Shown: piece by piece, positions 11,316 to 22,566 of the stretch | Numbering within the stretch: the stretch's first letter is position 1 | Layout of the letters: the number at the start of each line of letters is the position of its first letter | Assembly (NCBI GenBank): GCA_942159475.1 | Contig: OW804096.1 | Location: 137,215,791 to 137,279,790, forward strand | DNA: 64,000 nt | Reading direction: 5' to 3' | Origin: Sthenelais limicola | Lineage: Eukaryota; Annelida; Polychaeta; Phyllodocida; Sigalionidae | Made by a program: the position numbers and the translations under genes | Notes under the pieces: model-generated | What the model was told of the DNA's origin: nothing | The model's database searches: none | What the model saw: the letters and a program-made list of their open reading frames with translations, nothing else

Positions 11316-11551
11316 TGGGTTAAGTCTCCAGAAAATGTACAATTCACCTTCGCCGATCCTCTCAAAAAACCCAAATTTAAGACGAAAATCAGGTTCAAAA
11401 TACAGCTCAACATCACCAGGCAGATTTATTGAATGAATACAATACAGAATATACTCAGATATACCTGACATTTATCATGTTCCACTCTAATTTAGCAGAA
11501 TTTGATAGATGTGTAGAACTGTAGAGTGTGCATTTTCTGAAAATCTGACCC
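11316..11551 (-). mobile_element. Family A MITE, A3 subtype
   Basis: Full length, with GTGTAGAACTGTAGAGTGTG at the right side. Confidence 0.9.
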
Positions 11552-11683
11552 GTATGTGGTGTTTAGTCTTTATACTACAACTAATACAAATAAATCAAGC
11601 AATGTTCAGAAGTAATAAGTTATCAATTAAAGGTGTTTAGAGTTAAACTGTCTGTACGGTTACTTGAAGTTTGCTTGGATGTA

Positions 11684-11908
11684 TGGGTCCAGTTATCAGA
11701 AAATATCCAATTCGCCTTCACCAATCCTCTCAAATAACCCACATTTAAGACAAAAATGAGCTTCAAAATGCAGTTTAACATAACAGAACTGATACTTTAA
11801 ATCAATCGATACCAAATATACTCAGATATACCCGGTATTTTCCATTTTTTACCCTCATTTAGTAGAATTTCCTAAATGTGTACAGTACTTTTTCTGAAAT
11901 TCTGACCC
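11684..11908 (-). mobile_element. Family A MITE, A2 subtype
   Basis: Small deletion before the right terminus; both ends recognisable. Confidence 0.88.
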
Positions 11909-12027
11909 GTATATATATATATATAGATTCAATGGTAAGATTTTTTTAGCTTTTGTATAAATCTTCATGAAGAGTATCTGATAAACGGGTCAGATACGAA
12001 GTAAGTGCAAATAGTTCGATTCGCAAA

Positions 12028-12127
12028 TGGGTCATATTTTCAGAAAATGTACAATTGGCAGCTCTACACATTTAGTAATTTCTGCTAAATTAGGCATTAA
12101 TTTGGTCAATACTAGGTAAATTCGGTG
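12028..12127 (+). mobile_element. Family A MITE, left part
   Basis: A1 subtype truncated after GGTAAATTCGGTG, directly before the duplicated segment that starts at 12136. Confidence 0.8.
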
Positions 12128-12135
12128 AGGTAAAA

Positions 12136-12303
12136 CATAAAGCTTGCTCAAGCAGTGGTAGTATTTTGTAATCGATCTGCTCCCAGAGATAGCCGTACTG
12201 AAGTTATCACAGAAAGTAGTATAATGGTATCAGTTGCACATCATCTGTTGTCCTCTATCTAGTTCTTGCTGTCACTTCATGCCTTGCTGGGTCAGATTAT
12301 TAT
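12136..12303. repeat. Left copy of a ~165-bp direct duplication
   Basis: Nearly identical to 12852-13017 (shared GTAATCGATCTGCTCCCAGA and GCTGTCACTTCATGCCTTGC). Both copies run into TGCTGGGTCAGATT, the end of a family A element. The two copies bracket the inverted-repeat element at 12335-12690. Confidence 0.88.
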
Positions 12304-12334
12304 AGAAAAGATGACTGTTAAATGTGTATCCTCA

Positions 12335-12690
12335 TAAGGCCAAAAAAAAATAGGTGTGTTTCCGATTTACCGCCCCCCCCAACCCCTACCTAGAAAAACC
12401 TTACCCTACCTAAAAAAAAATTACCATACCTGATTTTTCCCCCATCATATCTTACTTTTTTTGGATTTTTTGACAAAAAAAACCCTTCTAAAAGCAGGAA
12501 AACGGGTTTTCCTAACCTGGAACTGTCAAAAGGCACATTTCCCATGTTCAAAACAACTATTGTTATGAAAAAGACATTTTTTTCAGTTCCTGGGAGGAGG
12601 TTTCCAAACAAAAAAAAAGGTACCACCCCCCCCCCCCCCAACCTAGTTTTCAGCCAGATAAATCGGAAACACACCTATTTTTTTGGCCTA
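12335..12690. mobile_element. Family E inverted-repeat element
   Basis: Ends TAAGGCCAAAAAAAAATAGG and continuing GTGTGTTTCCGATTTA are mirrored at the right end, giving an inverted repeat of more than 30 bp. 356 bp, non-coding, with C- and A-homopolymer runs inside. The open frame on the minus strand here is low-complexity and not a gene. Confidence 0.88.
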
Positions 12691-12851
12691 GGCTAAATTA
12701 CTGGTTGTTAAGATGAAAATACTTCAACACTGTTCATTTTAATATCAGTGCTCGAAATGAAGTTCAATAGCTTTCTGTGGTGACGATATTCCTGAATATT
12801 TTCAGAGTTTTTTTTTTAAGTTCATCACATAATTTATTGACGATATAACCT

Positions 12852-13017
12852 CATAAAGCTTGCTCAAGCAGTGGTAATATTTTGTAATCGATCTGCTCCC
12901 AGAGGTAGCCGTACTGAAGTTATCACAGAAAGTTGTATAATGGTATCAGTTGCACATCATCTGTTATTGTCCTGTATCTAGTTATTGCTGTCACTTCATG
13001 CCTTGCTGGGTCAGATT
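12852..13017. repeat. Right copy of the ~165-bp direct duplication
   Basis: Partner of 12136-12303, differing at a handful of positions. Confidence 0.88.
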
Positions 13018-13070
13018 TTGAGAAAATGTTTGGTGAAGGAGAATTGTACATTTTCTGAAAATCTGACCCA
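13007..13070 (+). mobile_element. Family A MITE reduced to its two ends (64 bp)
   Basis: TGCTGGGTCAGATTTTGAG is joined through GAAAATGTTTGGTGAAGG to the intact right inverted repeat. The whole interior is deleted, leaving almost a pure hairpin. Confidence 0.85.
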
Positions 13071-13665
13071 TATATCAAGTGTTATGATACTATTTCCATC
13101 GAGTGTCACACTATAGAAGTTTCTGGTTTCAGTTGCTTTGAATATTGATTCATATTCATATTGGAGGCAACTCGTGCAATATTCACACTCCTCCGACCAT
13201 CTCGTTAGTTAACCTGTATATTTGTATTATATATACTGCTAAATAATGCTATGATCCTGAAGAAACCACTTCAATCAATATATTCATCAAATGTATCGGT
13301 AAAGAACTGAACACTGAAAGTAAAAAGGCCCAGTTTGGGAACTTGGTGCGAACTTTCTTAATTCGTCTCATATTAATCGGTCACGGATTAGATTTCAAAA
13401 CACGTGAACCCAGAGTACTGCATAAGCTCTTATATGGGGCAAATACCCACATAGAATAACAATAGCCTGAATAAAACATGTTTGAAACAAAAAACGGTAA
13501 TTTTTCTTCTTGCATCTTTACAAGCCTTGGGTATTATATAGGTCGGCACGCGTGCTGGGGCCTGTTGTACAATTGAGCAGAGGAAAGGAGCATTATGTGT
13601 GGGAATTCCTACAGTTTACCCCTTAGTTCAGTGGGGAGGAATAACAATATGCATTGTTTGTGCAG
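13071..13665. other. No gene seen
   Basis: No supportable ORF, exon or repeat. Confidence 0.35.
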
Positions 13666-13895
13666 GGGTCAGATCTTCAGAAAATGCACAATTGATCTTC
13701 ACCAATCCTCTCAAATAACCCAAATTTAAGATGAAAATCAGGTTTAAAATACAGTTCAACATAACCAGACAGATTTATTGAAAGAATACAATACAGAATA
13801 TATTCAGATATACTCAGTATTCACCATTGTTCACTTTAATTTAGAAAAATTTGAGAGATGTACCGAACTGTAGATTGTGCATTTTTTGAAAGTCA
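13666..13895 (-). mobile_element. Family A MITE, A3 subtype
   Basis: Left terminus intact, right terminus decayed (TTTTTTGAAAGTCATTTT). Confidence 0.87.
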
Positions 13896-14010
13896 TTTTA
13901 TGGTGGATTCTCAATCTGAATATAATAACACATGTAGCAGGAGAATATTGTTAGGTTGTGCAATAATTAATATAATAAGCCGTAATTGTAATCGAGAGCC
14001 GAATAGGTAT

Positions 14011-14165
14011 GTGATGTGTTACTGAGTCGCAAAAGATGGATTTTGAGATATCATCATATTTGAACAGATGAGATTAAGCCGATTCAAATGATGGTAAACA
14101 CTAGAACATCCAATAAGTGTTTCTATATTTTAAGTTTGATAACTTTATATTCTAAAAAGATTTTT
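14011..14165. mobile_element. Family B element, left part
   Basis: Begins GTGATGTGTTACTGAGTCGC and is truncated after about 150 bp. Confidence 0.8.
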
Positions 14166-14290
14166 TATACAATAGGCCCCAAGTTAGCTTGTACAACGGG
14201 CCCCTGGCCCCTTTTGTCGGTAGCCGACTGTTTGAAAGAAGGCGGCAGGGTGCTACAAAGGTGTTGTTACCCACACCTCTCACTGCATAG

Positions 14291-14523
14291 GGGTCAAATG
14301 TTCAGAAAATGTACAATTGGCAGCTGTGCACATTTAGTTATTTCTGCTAAATTACGCTGCAATTTGGCCAATACTAGTTAAATCGAGTATATTTGGCATT
14401 GCATTGATTCTAGCAATCTGTTTGGTTATGTTGAACTGAATTTTGAACCTGATTTATTTAAAATTTGGATTATTTGAGAAGATTGGTGAATGCGAATTGT
14501 ACATTTTGTGGCGATTTCACCCA
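14291..14523 (+). mobile_element. Family A MITE, A1 subtype, mixed termini
   Basis: Left end GGGTCAAATGTTCAG, right end TGGCGATTTCACCC. Confidence 0.9.
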
Positions 14524-14687
14524 TAGGGATGTCATGCAACCCCACTCAGGTGTGATTCAAGGTACTTTGCTGTCCTTGGGGTACGATGGAGATTACATTG
14601 TTTACTTAAGCTCACAAGTTCGGAGGTGCTTCAGAAGTGAGTGAATTCGCCAACTACCATATTGAGAATCGTGTAAAGGATACCATT

Positions 14688-15093
14688 GATGTGTTCCAGG
14701 AAATTGAGTCATAAGTCGCAGAATTGGTATTTTTCAAAGTGTTTTTATCACAAGATCACATTATTGGAATGTTCCGATTTTTTAAGGATTCATCACCTAC
14801 AGCTACATCAATCCATGTATCAAATTTCAGGACAATCTATTTAATATATCCTTTCGTTTTAAAGGTCCTCATATGAACTGCATTTAGTAACTTTACTGTT
14901 TATTGACCCCCAGAAATATTCGAAACTTTGTTTTTCAAAAACGAAAATATCAAACTTAAAATCTAGAAATACTTATTAGATTATTAGACTATTTACTATC
15001 ATTGGAATTGGCTTGATCTCATGTTTTCAAATATAGTGATATCTCAAAATATCATTTTTGCGACTTATGACTCATTTTCCTGAAACACATCAC
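14688..15093. mobile_element. Family B element, full length
   Basis: Both inverted repeats clear (GATGTGTTCCAGGAAATTGA and CATTTTCCTGAAACACATCA). Confidence 0.92.
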
Positions 15094-15484
15094 ATATGTA
15101 TGCTGGTTGACACTAAAATGGAAAGATGTATAGTATGATTCGCACCAAATAATATCATCAACTCTGAAAATAGTATAGGCATTCATAACGTTTTATCATG
15201 TTGAAATATATTGCTGAATCTTGATTTTTTTGTTTTGGGACATATTTTTTTTTTCAGGAAAAATAAGTGCTGGCATACGCCATAGCAAAATTAATGCAAT
15301 AAGGCCATATCATTGTATTATATGTGCTTTTGCTGAAATACAATAAACTTCAAGCAACTTCTTCTCTTCAAGTGTTCATTTACCGAATGTTGTTTGAACA
15401 ATTGTTAATTGTTGGCCTTAAATGAATATTTAAAAGAAAAGAAAAGAAAAAAAATGTTCCTATCTGTAATGTATTAATATCATA
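15094..15484. other. No gene seen
   Basis: AT-rich with A-runs near 15430-15455. No supportable feature. Confidence 0.35.
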
Positions 15485-15721
15485 TGGGTCAGATTTTCAA
15501 AAAATGTACAACTCAACTTCACCAATCTTCCCAAATAACCCACATTGCAGAAGAAAATAAAGTTCAAAATACAGTTCAACTTAACCAAACAGATTGCTGG
15601 AATCAATGTAATACTAAAAATACTCGAATTTACCTAATATTGGCGATATTGCAGTCTAATTCAGCAGAATTTTCTAAATGTTTAGGGCTGCCAATTGTAC
15701 ATTTTCTGAAACATTGACCCA
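15485..15721 (-). mobile_element. Family A MITE, A1 subtype
   Basis: Full length; ends TTGACCCATATAG. Confidence 0.9.
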
Positions 15722-15929
15722 TATAGAGGAACGGGTAGGGTGCATTGCATTACAGCACATTTGATATAAACAAAGGTAATTCCTTTCTACCCTTAAACTC
15801 CATACTTTATCTTAATTTTTTTCCTTGACAGCCCAGATACTTAATATTCCACGCTTTCTCATAATTGTTACTATTACCCTTCAGCTGGACCCAGTCTAGT
15901 TAAATACATGTATCTTGGTTGACAGGAAT

Positions 15930-16332
15930 GATGACCTAGAGTGATTATTAGCTATTTTCTGGCCGATATGTTACACTTCTTGGCTCAGCGATTATTAAAC
16001 ATGGGAGAAATGATGACCTAGAGTGATTATTAACTATTTTCTGGCCGATATGTTACACTTCTTGGCTCAGTGATTATTAAACATGGGAGAAATGATGACC
16101 TAGAGTGATTATTAACTATTTTCTGGCCGATATGTTACACTTCTTGGCTCAGCGATTATTAAACATGGGAGAAATGATGACCTAGAGTGATTATTAACTA
16201 TTTTCTGGCCGATATGTTACACTTCTTGGCTCAGTGATTATTAAACATGGGAGAAATGATGACCTAGAGTGATTATTAGCTATTTTCTGGCCGATATGTT
16301 ACACTTCTCGGCTCAGCGATTATTAAACATGA
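15930..16332. repeat. 82-bp tandem array, about 4.9 copies
   Basis: GATGACCTAGAGTGATTATT recurs at 15930, 16012, 16094, 16176 and 16258, with very few differences (AGCGATT/AGTGATT and TTAGC/TTAAC alternate between units). High homogeneity suggests recent expansion. No coding capacity. Confidence 0.95.
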
Positions 16333-16378
16333 AAGAACACGTGATCAGCTCATTTACATATCATTAGCATATAATACA

Positions 16379-16610
16379 TGGGTCAGGTCGTCAGAAATTG
16401 CACAATCAGCAGCTCTACACATTTACTTAATTCCGCTAAATTAGGTTGAAAAATCATAAATACTAGGTTTATCTGAATATATTTGCATTGATTAAGAAAA
16501 TACCTTATGTTATGTCGGACTGTATTTTGGACCTTATTTTTGTCTTAAATTTTGGTCATTTGGGGAGAATTGGTGAGGGGGACTTGTACACCTTCCGGCG
16601 GTTCTACCCA
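16379..16610 (+). mobile_element. Family A MITE, diverged
   Basis: Left end TGGGTCAGGTCGTCAG; right end decayed to CGGCGGTTCTACCCA. Confidence 0.87.
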
Positions 16611-16667
16611 TATGGGTATTTTGACACCCAGATTCTATCAGGGAACCGATGATGGCCATCCTCTATG

Positions 16668-16899
16668 TGGGTCAGATCTTCAGAAAACGTACAATCGTCA
16701 GATCTACACATTTAATAAATTCTCTTTTAATAAATTAGTGGTTAATACTACGTATATCTGAGTATATTTAATATTGCCTTGATTGAAACACTCCATTTGG
16801 TTATGTTGAACCGAATTTTGTACCTCACTTTTGTCTTAAATTTGGGTTATTTGAGAAGATTGGTGAATGCGAATTGTGCATTTTCTGGCGATTTCACCC
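16668..16899 (+). mobile_element. Family A MITE, mixed termini
   Basis: Left end TGGGTCAGATCTTCAG, right end TTCTGGCGATTTCACCC. Confidence 0.88.
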
Positions 16900-17250
16900 C
16901 TATATATGATGAACAAGCAGAACCCTGAGGGTTCTTCCCAGTCAACTTTTTGGGTTGTTGCCGCGGGGTAATTATTGACAATTACACCCTACAAGCTTCA
17001 CTGACCACTCCCCGATGTCCAGCCCTTATAAATGATCCCTCAATAGGGTAACAATGGACCCAGCTGCCTTGACCAACATATCCACCCACCCATGAAGCTA
17101 CTGTCACAATGTAAACAACTGTTGTTTGACCAGGGGTCAAGTCATTGTTTACCTATGGCGTTCTACCCCACGCCCCCACCCTGCTGCCTGTGTATAATTG
17201 GTGTCAGGGTCCCAGGGTTAAAGTGTCGGGAGGTGTGACATATATATATA
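16900..17250. other. No gene seen
   Basis: Somewhat GC-richer unique DNA without a convincing ORF. Confidence 0.35.
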
Positions 17251-17487
17251 TGGGTCAGATTGTCAGAAAATGTACAATTGGCTTTCACCGATCCTCTCAC
17301 AACACCCAAATTTCAGACGAAAATAAAGTTCAAAATGCTGTTTAACCTAACCAAACCGATTGCTAGAATCAAGGCAATGCCGAATATACCCGAATTTACC
17401 TAGTATTGACCAAATTGCAGCCTAATTTTGCAGAATTTACTAAATGTGTACAGCTGCCAATTGTTCATTTTCTGAAAATCTGACCCA
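17251..17487 (-). mobile_element. Family A MITE, A1 subtype
   Basis: Full length; (TA)n on the left and TAAGG on the right fit a TA target. Confidence 0.92.
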
Positions 17488-17607
17488 TAAGGTATTCTGT
17501 TTCTGTCATCCATCATGCTGTGGGGTGTTTATATTTTACTTATGTTACTCCGGGGGAGGGGAAGGGGTGGGCAGAAGGGTGGATAATGAGGTATAAATGC
17601 AATCGAG

Positions 17608-17672
17608 CATTCAAAGCTGCATTCTCAGCTATTACGATGTGCGTATCAATATCCTGCTGCTGTTATGTGTTT
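17608..17672 (+). repeat. Single remnant of the 69-bp-unit element (family H)
   Basis: Contains the head GCTGCATTCTCAGCTATTAC followed by ATCAATATCCTGCTGCTGTT, the same order as in the large array at 53.7 kb. Confidence 0.7.
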
Positions 17673-17673
17673 A

Positions 17674-17859
17674 TGGGTCAGATTATTAGGCTGAAAAATG
17701 ATGAATACCAGGTATATCTGAGTATATTTTGTATCACATTGATTGAAAGTATCAGTTCTGTTATGTTGAACTGCATTTTGAAGCTCATTTTTGTCTTAAA
17801 TGTGGGTTATTTGAGAGGATTGGTAAAGGTGAATTGTGCATTTTCTGAAAATCTGACCC
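17674..17859 (+). mobile_element. Family A MITE, A2 subtype, internally deleted
   Basis: About 50 bp behind the left terminus are missing. Confidence 0.88.
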
Positions 17860-18179
17860 TTATACACAAATTTGAAGTCGAATCGTCCGAGATGTAAACA
17901 GACAAATAAATATCCCATTAACATCGATAAAGGTTTTTATTGTAGATTAATTAATCACATCTCATAATATAAATTCTGTAGTAACGACTGACTAAGGTTA
18001 AACAAAAATCTATATTGTATTTACCATTTTCTAGACGAATAAGAACTATCACACGGAGAAACTTTGTCAATAAAATGTATTAAAAAAATAAATCCTGGTA
18101 TTCTAAAGTAACCAAGACGTGCCCCATGAGAAGACCGTAATTCAAATTAAACTTTTTCAGAGTTCAGAAACGTCCATAT
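17860..18179. other. No gene seen
   Basis: AT-rich. A segment near 18050 (GAACTATCAC then AAACTTTGTC) recurs near 42360, so it is probably repetitive. Confidence 0.35.
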
Positions 18180-18580
18180 GTGACAAGTTCCAGTAAAATG
18201 AGCCACAAGTCGCAAAATTTATCTTTATGAAAGTGTTTTTTCCACAAGATCTCTTTATTGAAATCTTCTGATTTTTAGAGAGTTTAGCATTTATAGTCAT
18301 ATGAATCCGTGTAACAAGTTTCAGGATATTGTATTAAATATATATCTGCGTTTTGAAGGCCTTTGTATGGAGTATATTTAGTTACTTTACTGCTCATTAC
18401 CCATCTAGAAACATTGCAAACTTTACCTTTCAAAAATAAAAATATCAAACATAAAAAATATAAAAATACTTGTGTCCTAGTGTTTACTATCATTGGAATC
18501 AGCTTGATCTCCTTTTTTCAAATATGGTGATATCTCAAAATATTTCGCGACTTATGACGCATTTTCCGCAAACGGATCAC
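18180..18580. mobile_element. Family B element, full length
   Basis: Left end GTGACAAGTTCCAGT, right end CCGCAAACGGATCAC, both diverged. Interior collinear with the other copies. Confidence 0.88.
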
Positions 18581-18681
18581 ATATTGAGAAGCCCTTATAC
18601 AGTGTGACTGGTCAGCACGGCTGCTGGACAGTGGTCAGTGGAGCATATAGGGGTATACATACATAATTATCCCCCCTAGCT

Positions 18682-18852
18682 CTAGCACTTAATCTCATCG
18701 GATACTTGAGGGATAAAGTCACTCGTGTAATCGATGACACGCGTTTCTATAGAGGTGCACGGTACAGTAGGGCCTGAATCAGGCTTATAGTCATCGCTTT
18801 GTCTACAGTGACAAATTATACTGGCCTCCTCAAACAAGATGTCAGCCCAGCT
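18682..18852 (-). CDS. Candidate terminal exon, product unknown
   Basis: On the minus strand an open stretch of about 56 codons runs from next to a MITE to a TAG stop. The peptide has mixed, protein-like composition (WADILFEEASIICHC, then VIDYTSDFIPQVSDEIKC before the stop) and unusually complex sequence for this window. A splice acceptor would lie at CCCCCAAG|CTGGGC, where the MITE end ...GATTTCACCC provides the pyrimidines. No upstream partner exon with a matching phase was found, and I do not recognise a protein family. It could be a chance open frame. Confidence 0.25.
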   Translation of the reverse strand, partial: SWADILFEEASIICHCRQSDDYKPDSGPTVPCTSIETRVIDYTSDFIPQVSDEIKC

Positions 18853-18855
18853 TGG

Positions 18856-19091
18856 GGGTGAAATCACCAGAAAATGTACAATTCGTCTTCACCAATCCTC
18901 TCATATAACCCATATTTAAGACAGAAATCAGGTTCAAAATACAGTTCAACATAAGCTAACAGATTGTTGGAATCAAGGCAATGCTGAATATACTCATATA
19001 TACTTAGTGTTGACGATTTGTCGGTCTAATTCAGTAGAATTTACTAAATGTGTTGATATGCCAATTGTACATTTTCTGAAAATCTGACCCA
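18856..19091 (-). mobile_element. Family A MITE, A4 subtype, mixed termini
   Basis: Left end GGGTGAAATCACCAG, right end CTGAAAATCTGACCCA. It abuts the candidate exon at 18682-18852. Confidence 0.9.
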
Positions 19092-19207
19092 TGGAACAAT
19101 TTGCTTGACGGTTGTTGGTACATGACAAATAGTTTGATTGAATGGCATGTAAATAATATAAAACTCTTTATTTTTAAAGATGTATTTCGTAGTATAGTAC
19201 TCATATA

Positions 19208-19447
19208 CAGAGCTGATATTATTCAAAGTATTCTTTTCACAAGACTTCTTTATTGAAACATTTTGAATTCTAGACGGTTTAGCACCTTTAGGCAAATGAA
19301 TCTAAATTTCAGGACATTGTTTTAGATATATCCTTGCGTTAGTTACTCCTATGACCAATGTGTAATTGACCACCCAGAAATGTTGTAAACCTTTTTTTTT
19401 TTCAAAAATAAAAATATCGAACTTAAAATATAGAAATATTCATTAGA
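19208..19447. mobile_element. Family B element, interior only
   Basis: Both terminal inverted repeats are missing; the interior from TTATTCAAAGTATTCTTTTC onward matches. Confidence 0.75.
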
Positions 19448-19522
19448 TAGATGGCCTGATACATTTATTCCCACTGATAAATCAAATGAATTTATGAAAG
19501 CTGGTGCTAAATAGACGCTTAC

Positions 19523-19756
19523 GGGTCATATTTTCAGAAAATGTACAATTGGCAGCTGTACACATTTAGTAATTCTGCAAAATTAGGCTGCAATCTGGTC
19601 AATACTTGGTAAATTCGAGTATATTTGGCACTGCATTGATTCTAGCAATCTGTTTGGTTAGGTTGAACTGTATTTTGAACTCTATTTTCGTCTGAAATTT
19701 GGGTTATTTCAGAGAATTGGTTAAGGTGAATTGTACATTTTCTGTAAATCTGACGC
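19523..19756 (+). mobile_element. Family A MITE, A1 subtype
   Basis: Full length with a mutated right terminus (CTGACGCT). Confidence 0.9.
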
Positions 19757-19789
19757 TTAGGTTGAAAGTACCGCAGCTTGAAGAAGCCC

Positions 19790-19985
19790 ATTAATTATAC
19801 CGTTAGATCAACACACGAGCGTGCCCCGTACAAGGAGCCCGTAACGCTGGTGAACACTGGGCGGGCCTGCAAGCGCCTGTCTCCCGTCAGCGGGGAGTGG
19901 CAGACACGCCTTCTCCCGTCGGCAGCGTCCCGGGCCGTCATCAGTGCCCGGGAGTTGGTGCGCCCGGGGCGGGGGTGAGGCTCGT
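19790..19985. other. GC-rich coding-like patch, strand unresolved
   Basis: About 180 bp of sharply higher GC, open in at least one frame on each strand. On plus, a possible acceptor ACCGTTAG and donor GGGTGAGG bracket an open frame; on minus, an open frame ends ...SCVDLTV before TAA. Either could be an exon of an unrecognised gene. No family recognised. Confidence 0.25.
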
Positions 19986-20052
19986 AAGTAGTAGAGGGAG
20001 TTGGGGGATTAACTCGGGCACTCCCACTGGAGGAAAATGGGTCTAACTGCCA

Positions 20053-20294
20053 GGGTGAAATCGCCAGAAAATGTACAATTCACTTTAACCAGTCCTCTCA
20101 AATAGCCCAAATTTAATACACAAATCAGGTTCAAAATACAGTTTAACATAAACTAACAGATTGTTTGAATCAAGGCAATACTAAATATACTCAGATATAC
20201 CTAGTGTGGACGATTTGTCGGTCTAATTTAGCAGAATTTACCAAATGTGTTGATCTGCCAATTGTGCCTTGTACATTTTCTGAAAATATGACCC
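20053..20294 (-). mobile_element. Family A MITE, A4 subtype, mixed termini
   Basis: Left end GGGTGAAATCGCCAG, right end TCTGAAAATATGACCC. A small duplication (GTGCCTTGTAC) sits near the right end. Confidence 0.9.
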
Positions 20295-20320
20295 GCCAGG
20301 AGGGCAGTGGTACTCAGTAA

Positions 20321-20499
20321 TTGTGATGTGTTCCAGGAAAATGAGTCACAAGTCGCAACAAAAATTGCTTTTTTTTGCTTTTTCACAGGAACCCTAGGTT
20401 AGAATGTTTTAATTTGTGGAATGTCTCCTTCTACTAGTGCCATGAATAAGTGTACCAAATTTTCAAGCCTGTCTATTGAATGTGTAGATGCATATCTGC
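20321..20499. mobile_element. Family B element, left part
   Basis: Starts GTGATGTGTTCCAGG and is cut off by the next copy, which starts with the same terminus at 20500. Confidence 0.82.
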
Positions 20500-20890
20500 G
20501 ATGTGTTCCAGGAAAATGAGTCACAAGTCGCAAAATTGCTAATTTTCAAAGTGTTTTATTCACAAGATGTTTTTGTCGGAAAGTTTTCATTGTTTGGATG
20601 CTTAACGCTTCTTGTAACATGAATGCATGTCCACAATTTCAGGACTGTGTATTAAATATATCCATGCATTTCTAAGGTCATCCTATAGAGCATATATTAG
20701 GTTACTTTACTAGTGAATGTCCACCCATGAATATTGCAAACTCTTTTTTCAAAACTAAATATATCAAACATAGAATATAGAAATACTTATTTGATGTCCA
20801 CTATCATTGGAATCAGCTTGATCTCATCTTTTCAAAAATAATGATATCTAAAAATCGCATTTTTGCGACTTGTGACTCTTTGGCTGAACA
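20500..20890. mobile_element. Family B element, full length
   Basis: Tandem with the truncated copy on its left; right end ...GGCTGAACACATCATA slightly degraded. Confidence 0.88.
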
Positions 20891-20975
20891 CATCATATCT
20901 GAGGTTATCCTAAGGAGTATATTTAACTACTTAACCAGTCACAGTGATTGACCATCAAGCCTCTCTCTATATATG

Positions 20976-21227
20976 TGGGTCAGATATTCAGAAAATGTAC
21001 AATTCACTTCCCCAATCTTCTCAAAAAACCCAAATCTCAGACGAAAATAAAGTTCAAAATACAGTTCAACCTAACCAAACAGATTGCTAGAATCAATGCA
21101 ATGCCGAATATACTCAATTAATACTCAATTAATTTACCTATAGTATTGGCCAAATTGCGGCCTAATTTAGCAGAATTTACTAAATGTGTACAGCTGCCAA
21201 TTGTGCATTTTCTGAAATCTGGCTCTT
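20976..21227 (-). mobile_element. Family A MITE, A1 subtype
   Basis: Contains a short internal duplication (ATACTCAATTA twice) near 21110-21130; right terminus decayed. Confidence 0.88.
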
Positions 21228-21661
21228 GAGTAGAGGAAGGTTAAGTCCACCTCATTTGTTAATCCTGGATGAATAAAATAATATTTATTTTAAAAAAGAT
21301 CCAGAATATTCCACTTTACAAGTAAACACAGTTTTTCGCATGAACATATTACCATTTAGAACAGAATATTGTGAAATGAAAATACAAATTCTTGAGCAAA
21401 ACTTGCAGGAAGTTTCATACAAAGAGGACTAGTTTGATAATCTCACTGACGGTGCATGCGGAAGAAGACATTCAAGATATATTTATTTGATTGGTTGATT
21501 TTTATTTGATCGTGAACTCCACTCGTGTAATAGGACACTCCTGGGAACATATTTTTATAAAAATGAAATATTAAAAAAAAAATGAAATGAGAGATCTATA
21601 TGTTGGAGTAAATGACTAGTCTGTCATGACTGGAAGGAACAACTCAAACTGCTAACAAGAT
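21228..21661. other. No gene seen
   Basis: AT-rich, no supportable feature. Confidence 0.35.
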
Positions 21662-21835
21662 ATGGGTCAAATTTTCAGAAAATGTACAATTCGCCTTGAC
21701 CAATACTCTTAAATAACCCACATTTAAGACCAAAATGAGCTTCAAAATGCGGTTTAACATACCAAAACTGATACTTTGAATCATTGTGATACCAAATATA
21801 CTCAGATATACCCGGTATTCTTCATTTTTCAGTTT
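21662..21835 (-). mobile_element. Family A MITE, A2 subtype, right end missing
   Basis: Truncated after CATTTTTCAGTTTGATC. Confidence 0.85.
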
Positions 21836-22235
21836 GATCAATATATACTTCTGAAAGTTTAAATTTTTTTAACCATTTAAGATTATTACATTTCAGTTGG
21901 ACTTATATACAAGCAGAAAAAGTCGGATCCATTTTTTGTAGAAGATCCTAATGATATACACAGTTGTTAACAATTCCCATACACACAGTTGTTGGGCAAA
22001 CACTTTTTTTTTTATCTTTTTCCTTCAATCTGAGAATAAAAGCATCTAAAATTACACATGTGTATAAGAGAAGTTTGTGTTTTTAGTCATTTTTCGAGGC
22101 AGTTTTGACATCAGCTAAGCCTGTGAGATATAATACTCTGTCATATTATATGAGCAGGGCATAATAGGAGTACATATCTCTTAAATTATAGAATCATATT
22201 CATCTACAAGCTATTTATACCGAATTAGGTTAGGT
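21836..22235. other. No gene seen
   Basis: AT-rich with T-runs; nothing supportable. Confidence 0.35.
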
Positions 22236-22566
22236 CCCTCAAATAATGAGTCACAAGTCAAGGAAAAGTGATTTTGAGATACCAGTTGGCATTTTTCAAA
22301 TATGATGCATCATGTTTGAAAAATGACAACTCTAAAAGGTAATTCTATATTTTATGTTTGAAAAGATGTTTGCAGTATTTTTGCATGGATAATTACTAGT
22401 AAAGAAGTTAAATATACCGCATAGAATGACCTTATAAATGCATAGATATATTATAATACACTATCCTGTGATCTGGTATACATGAATTCATACGATGTAT
22501 TCATGAGAACATGCCTACAAATAGAACTTATGAAAAATATCAATTTTGCGACCTGTGACTCAATTG
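22236..22566. mobile_element. Family B element, old and shortened
   Basis: ATGAGTCACAAGTC at the left and GCGACCTGTGACTCA at the right; interior diverged and about 80 bp shorter than full copies. Confidence 0.75.

Noticed and set aside
12390..12674. 94-codon frame on minus
   Set aside because: Entirely within the family E inverted-repeat element and dominated by homopolymer runs.
15930..16332. CRISPR-like array
   Set aside because: Units are contiguous with no unique spacers, and the genome is eukaryotic. The same applies to the 17-bp, 18-bp, 69-bp and 86-bp arrays.
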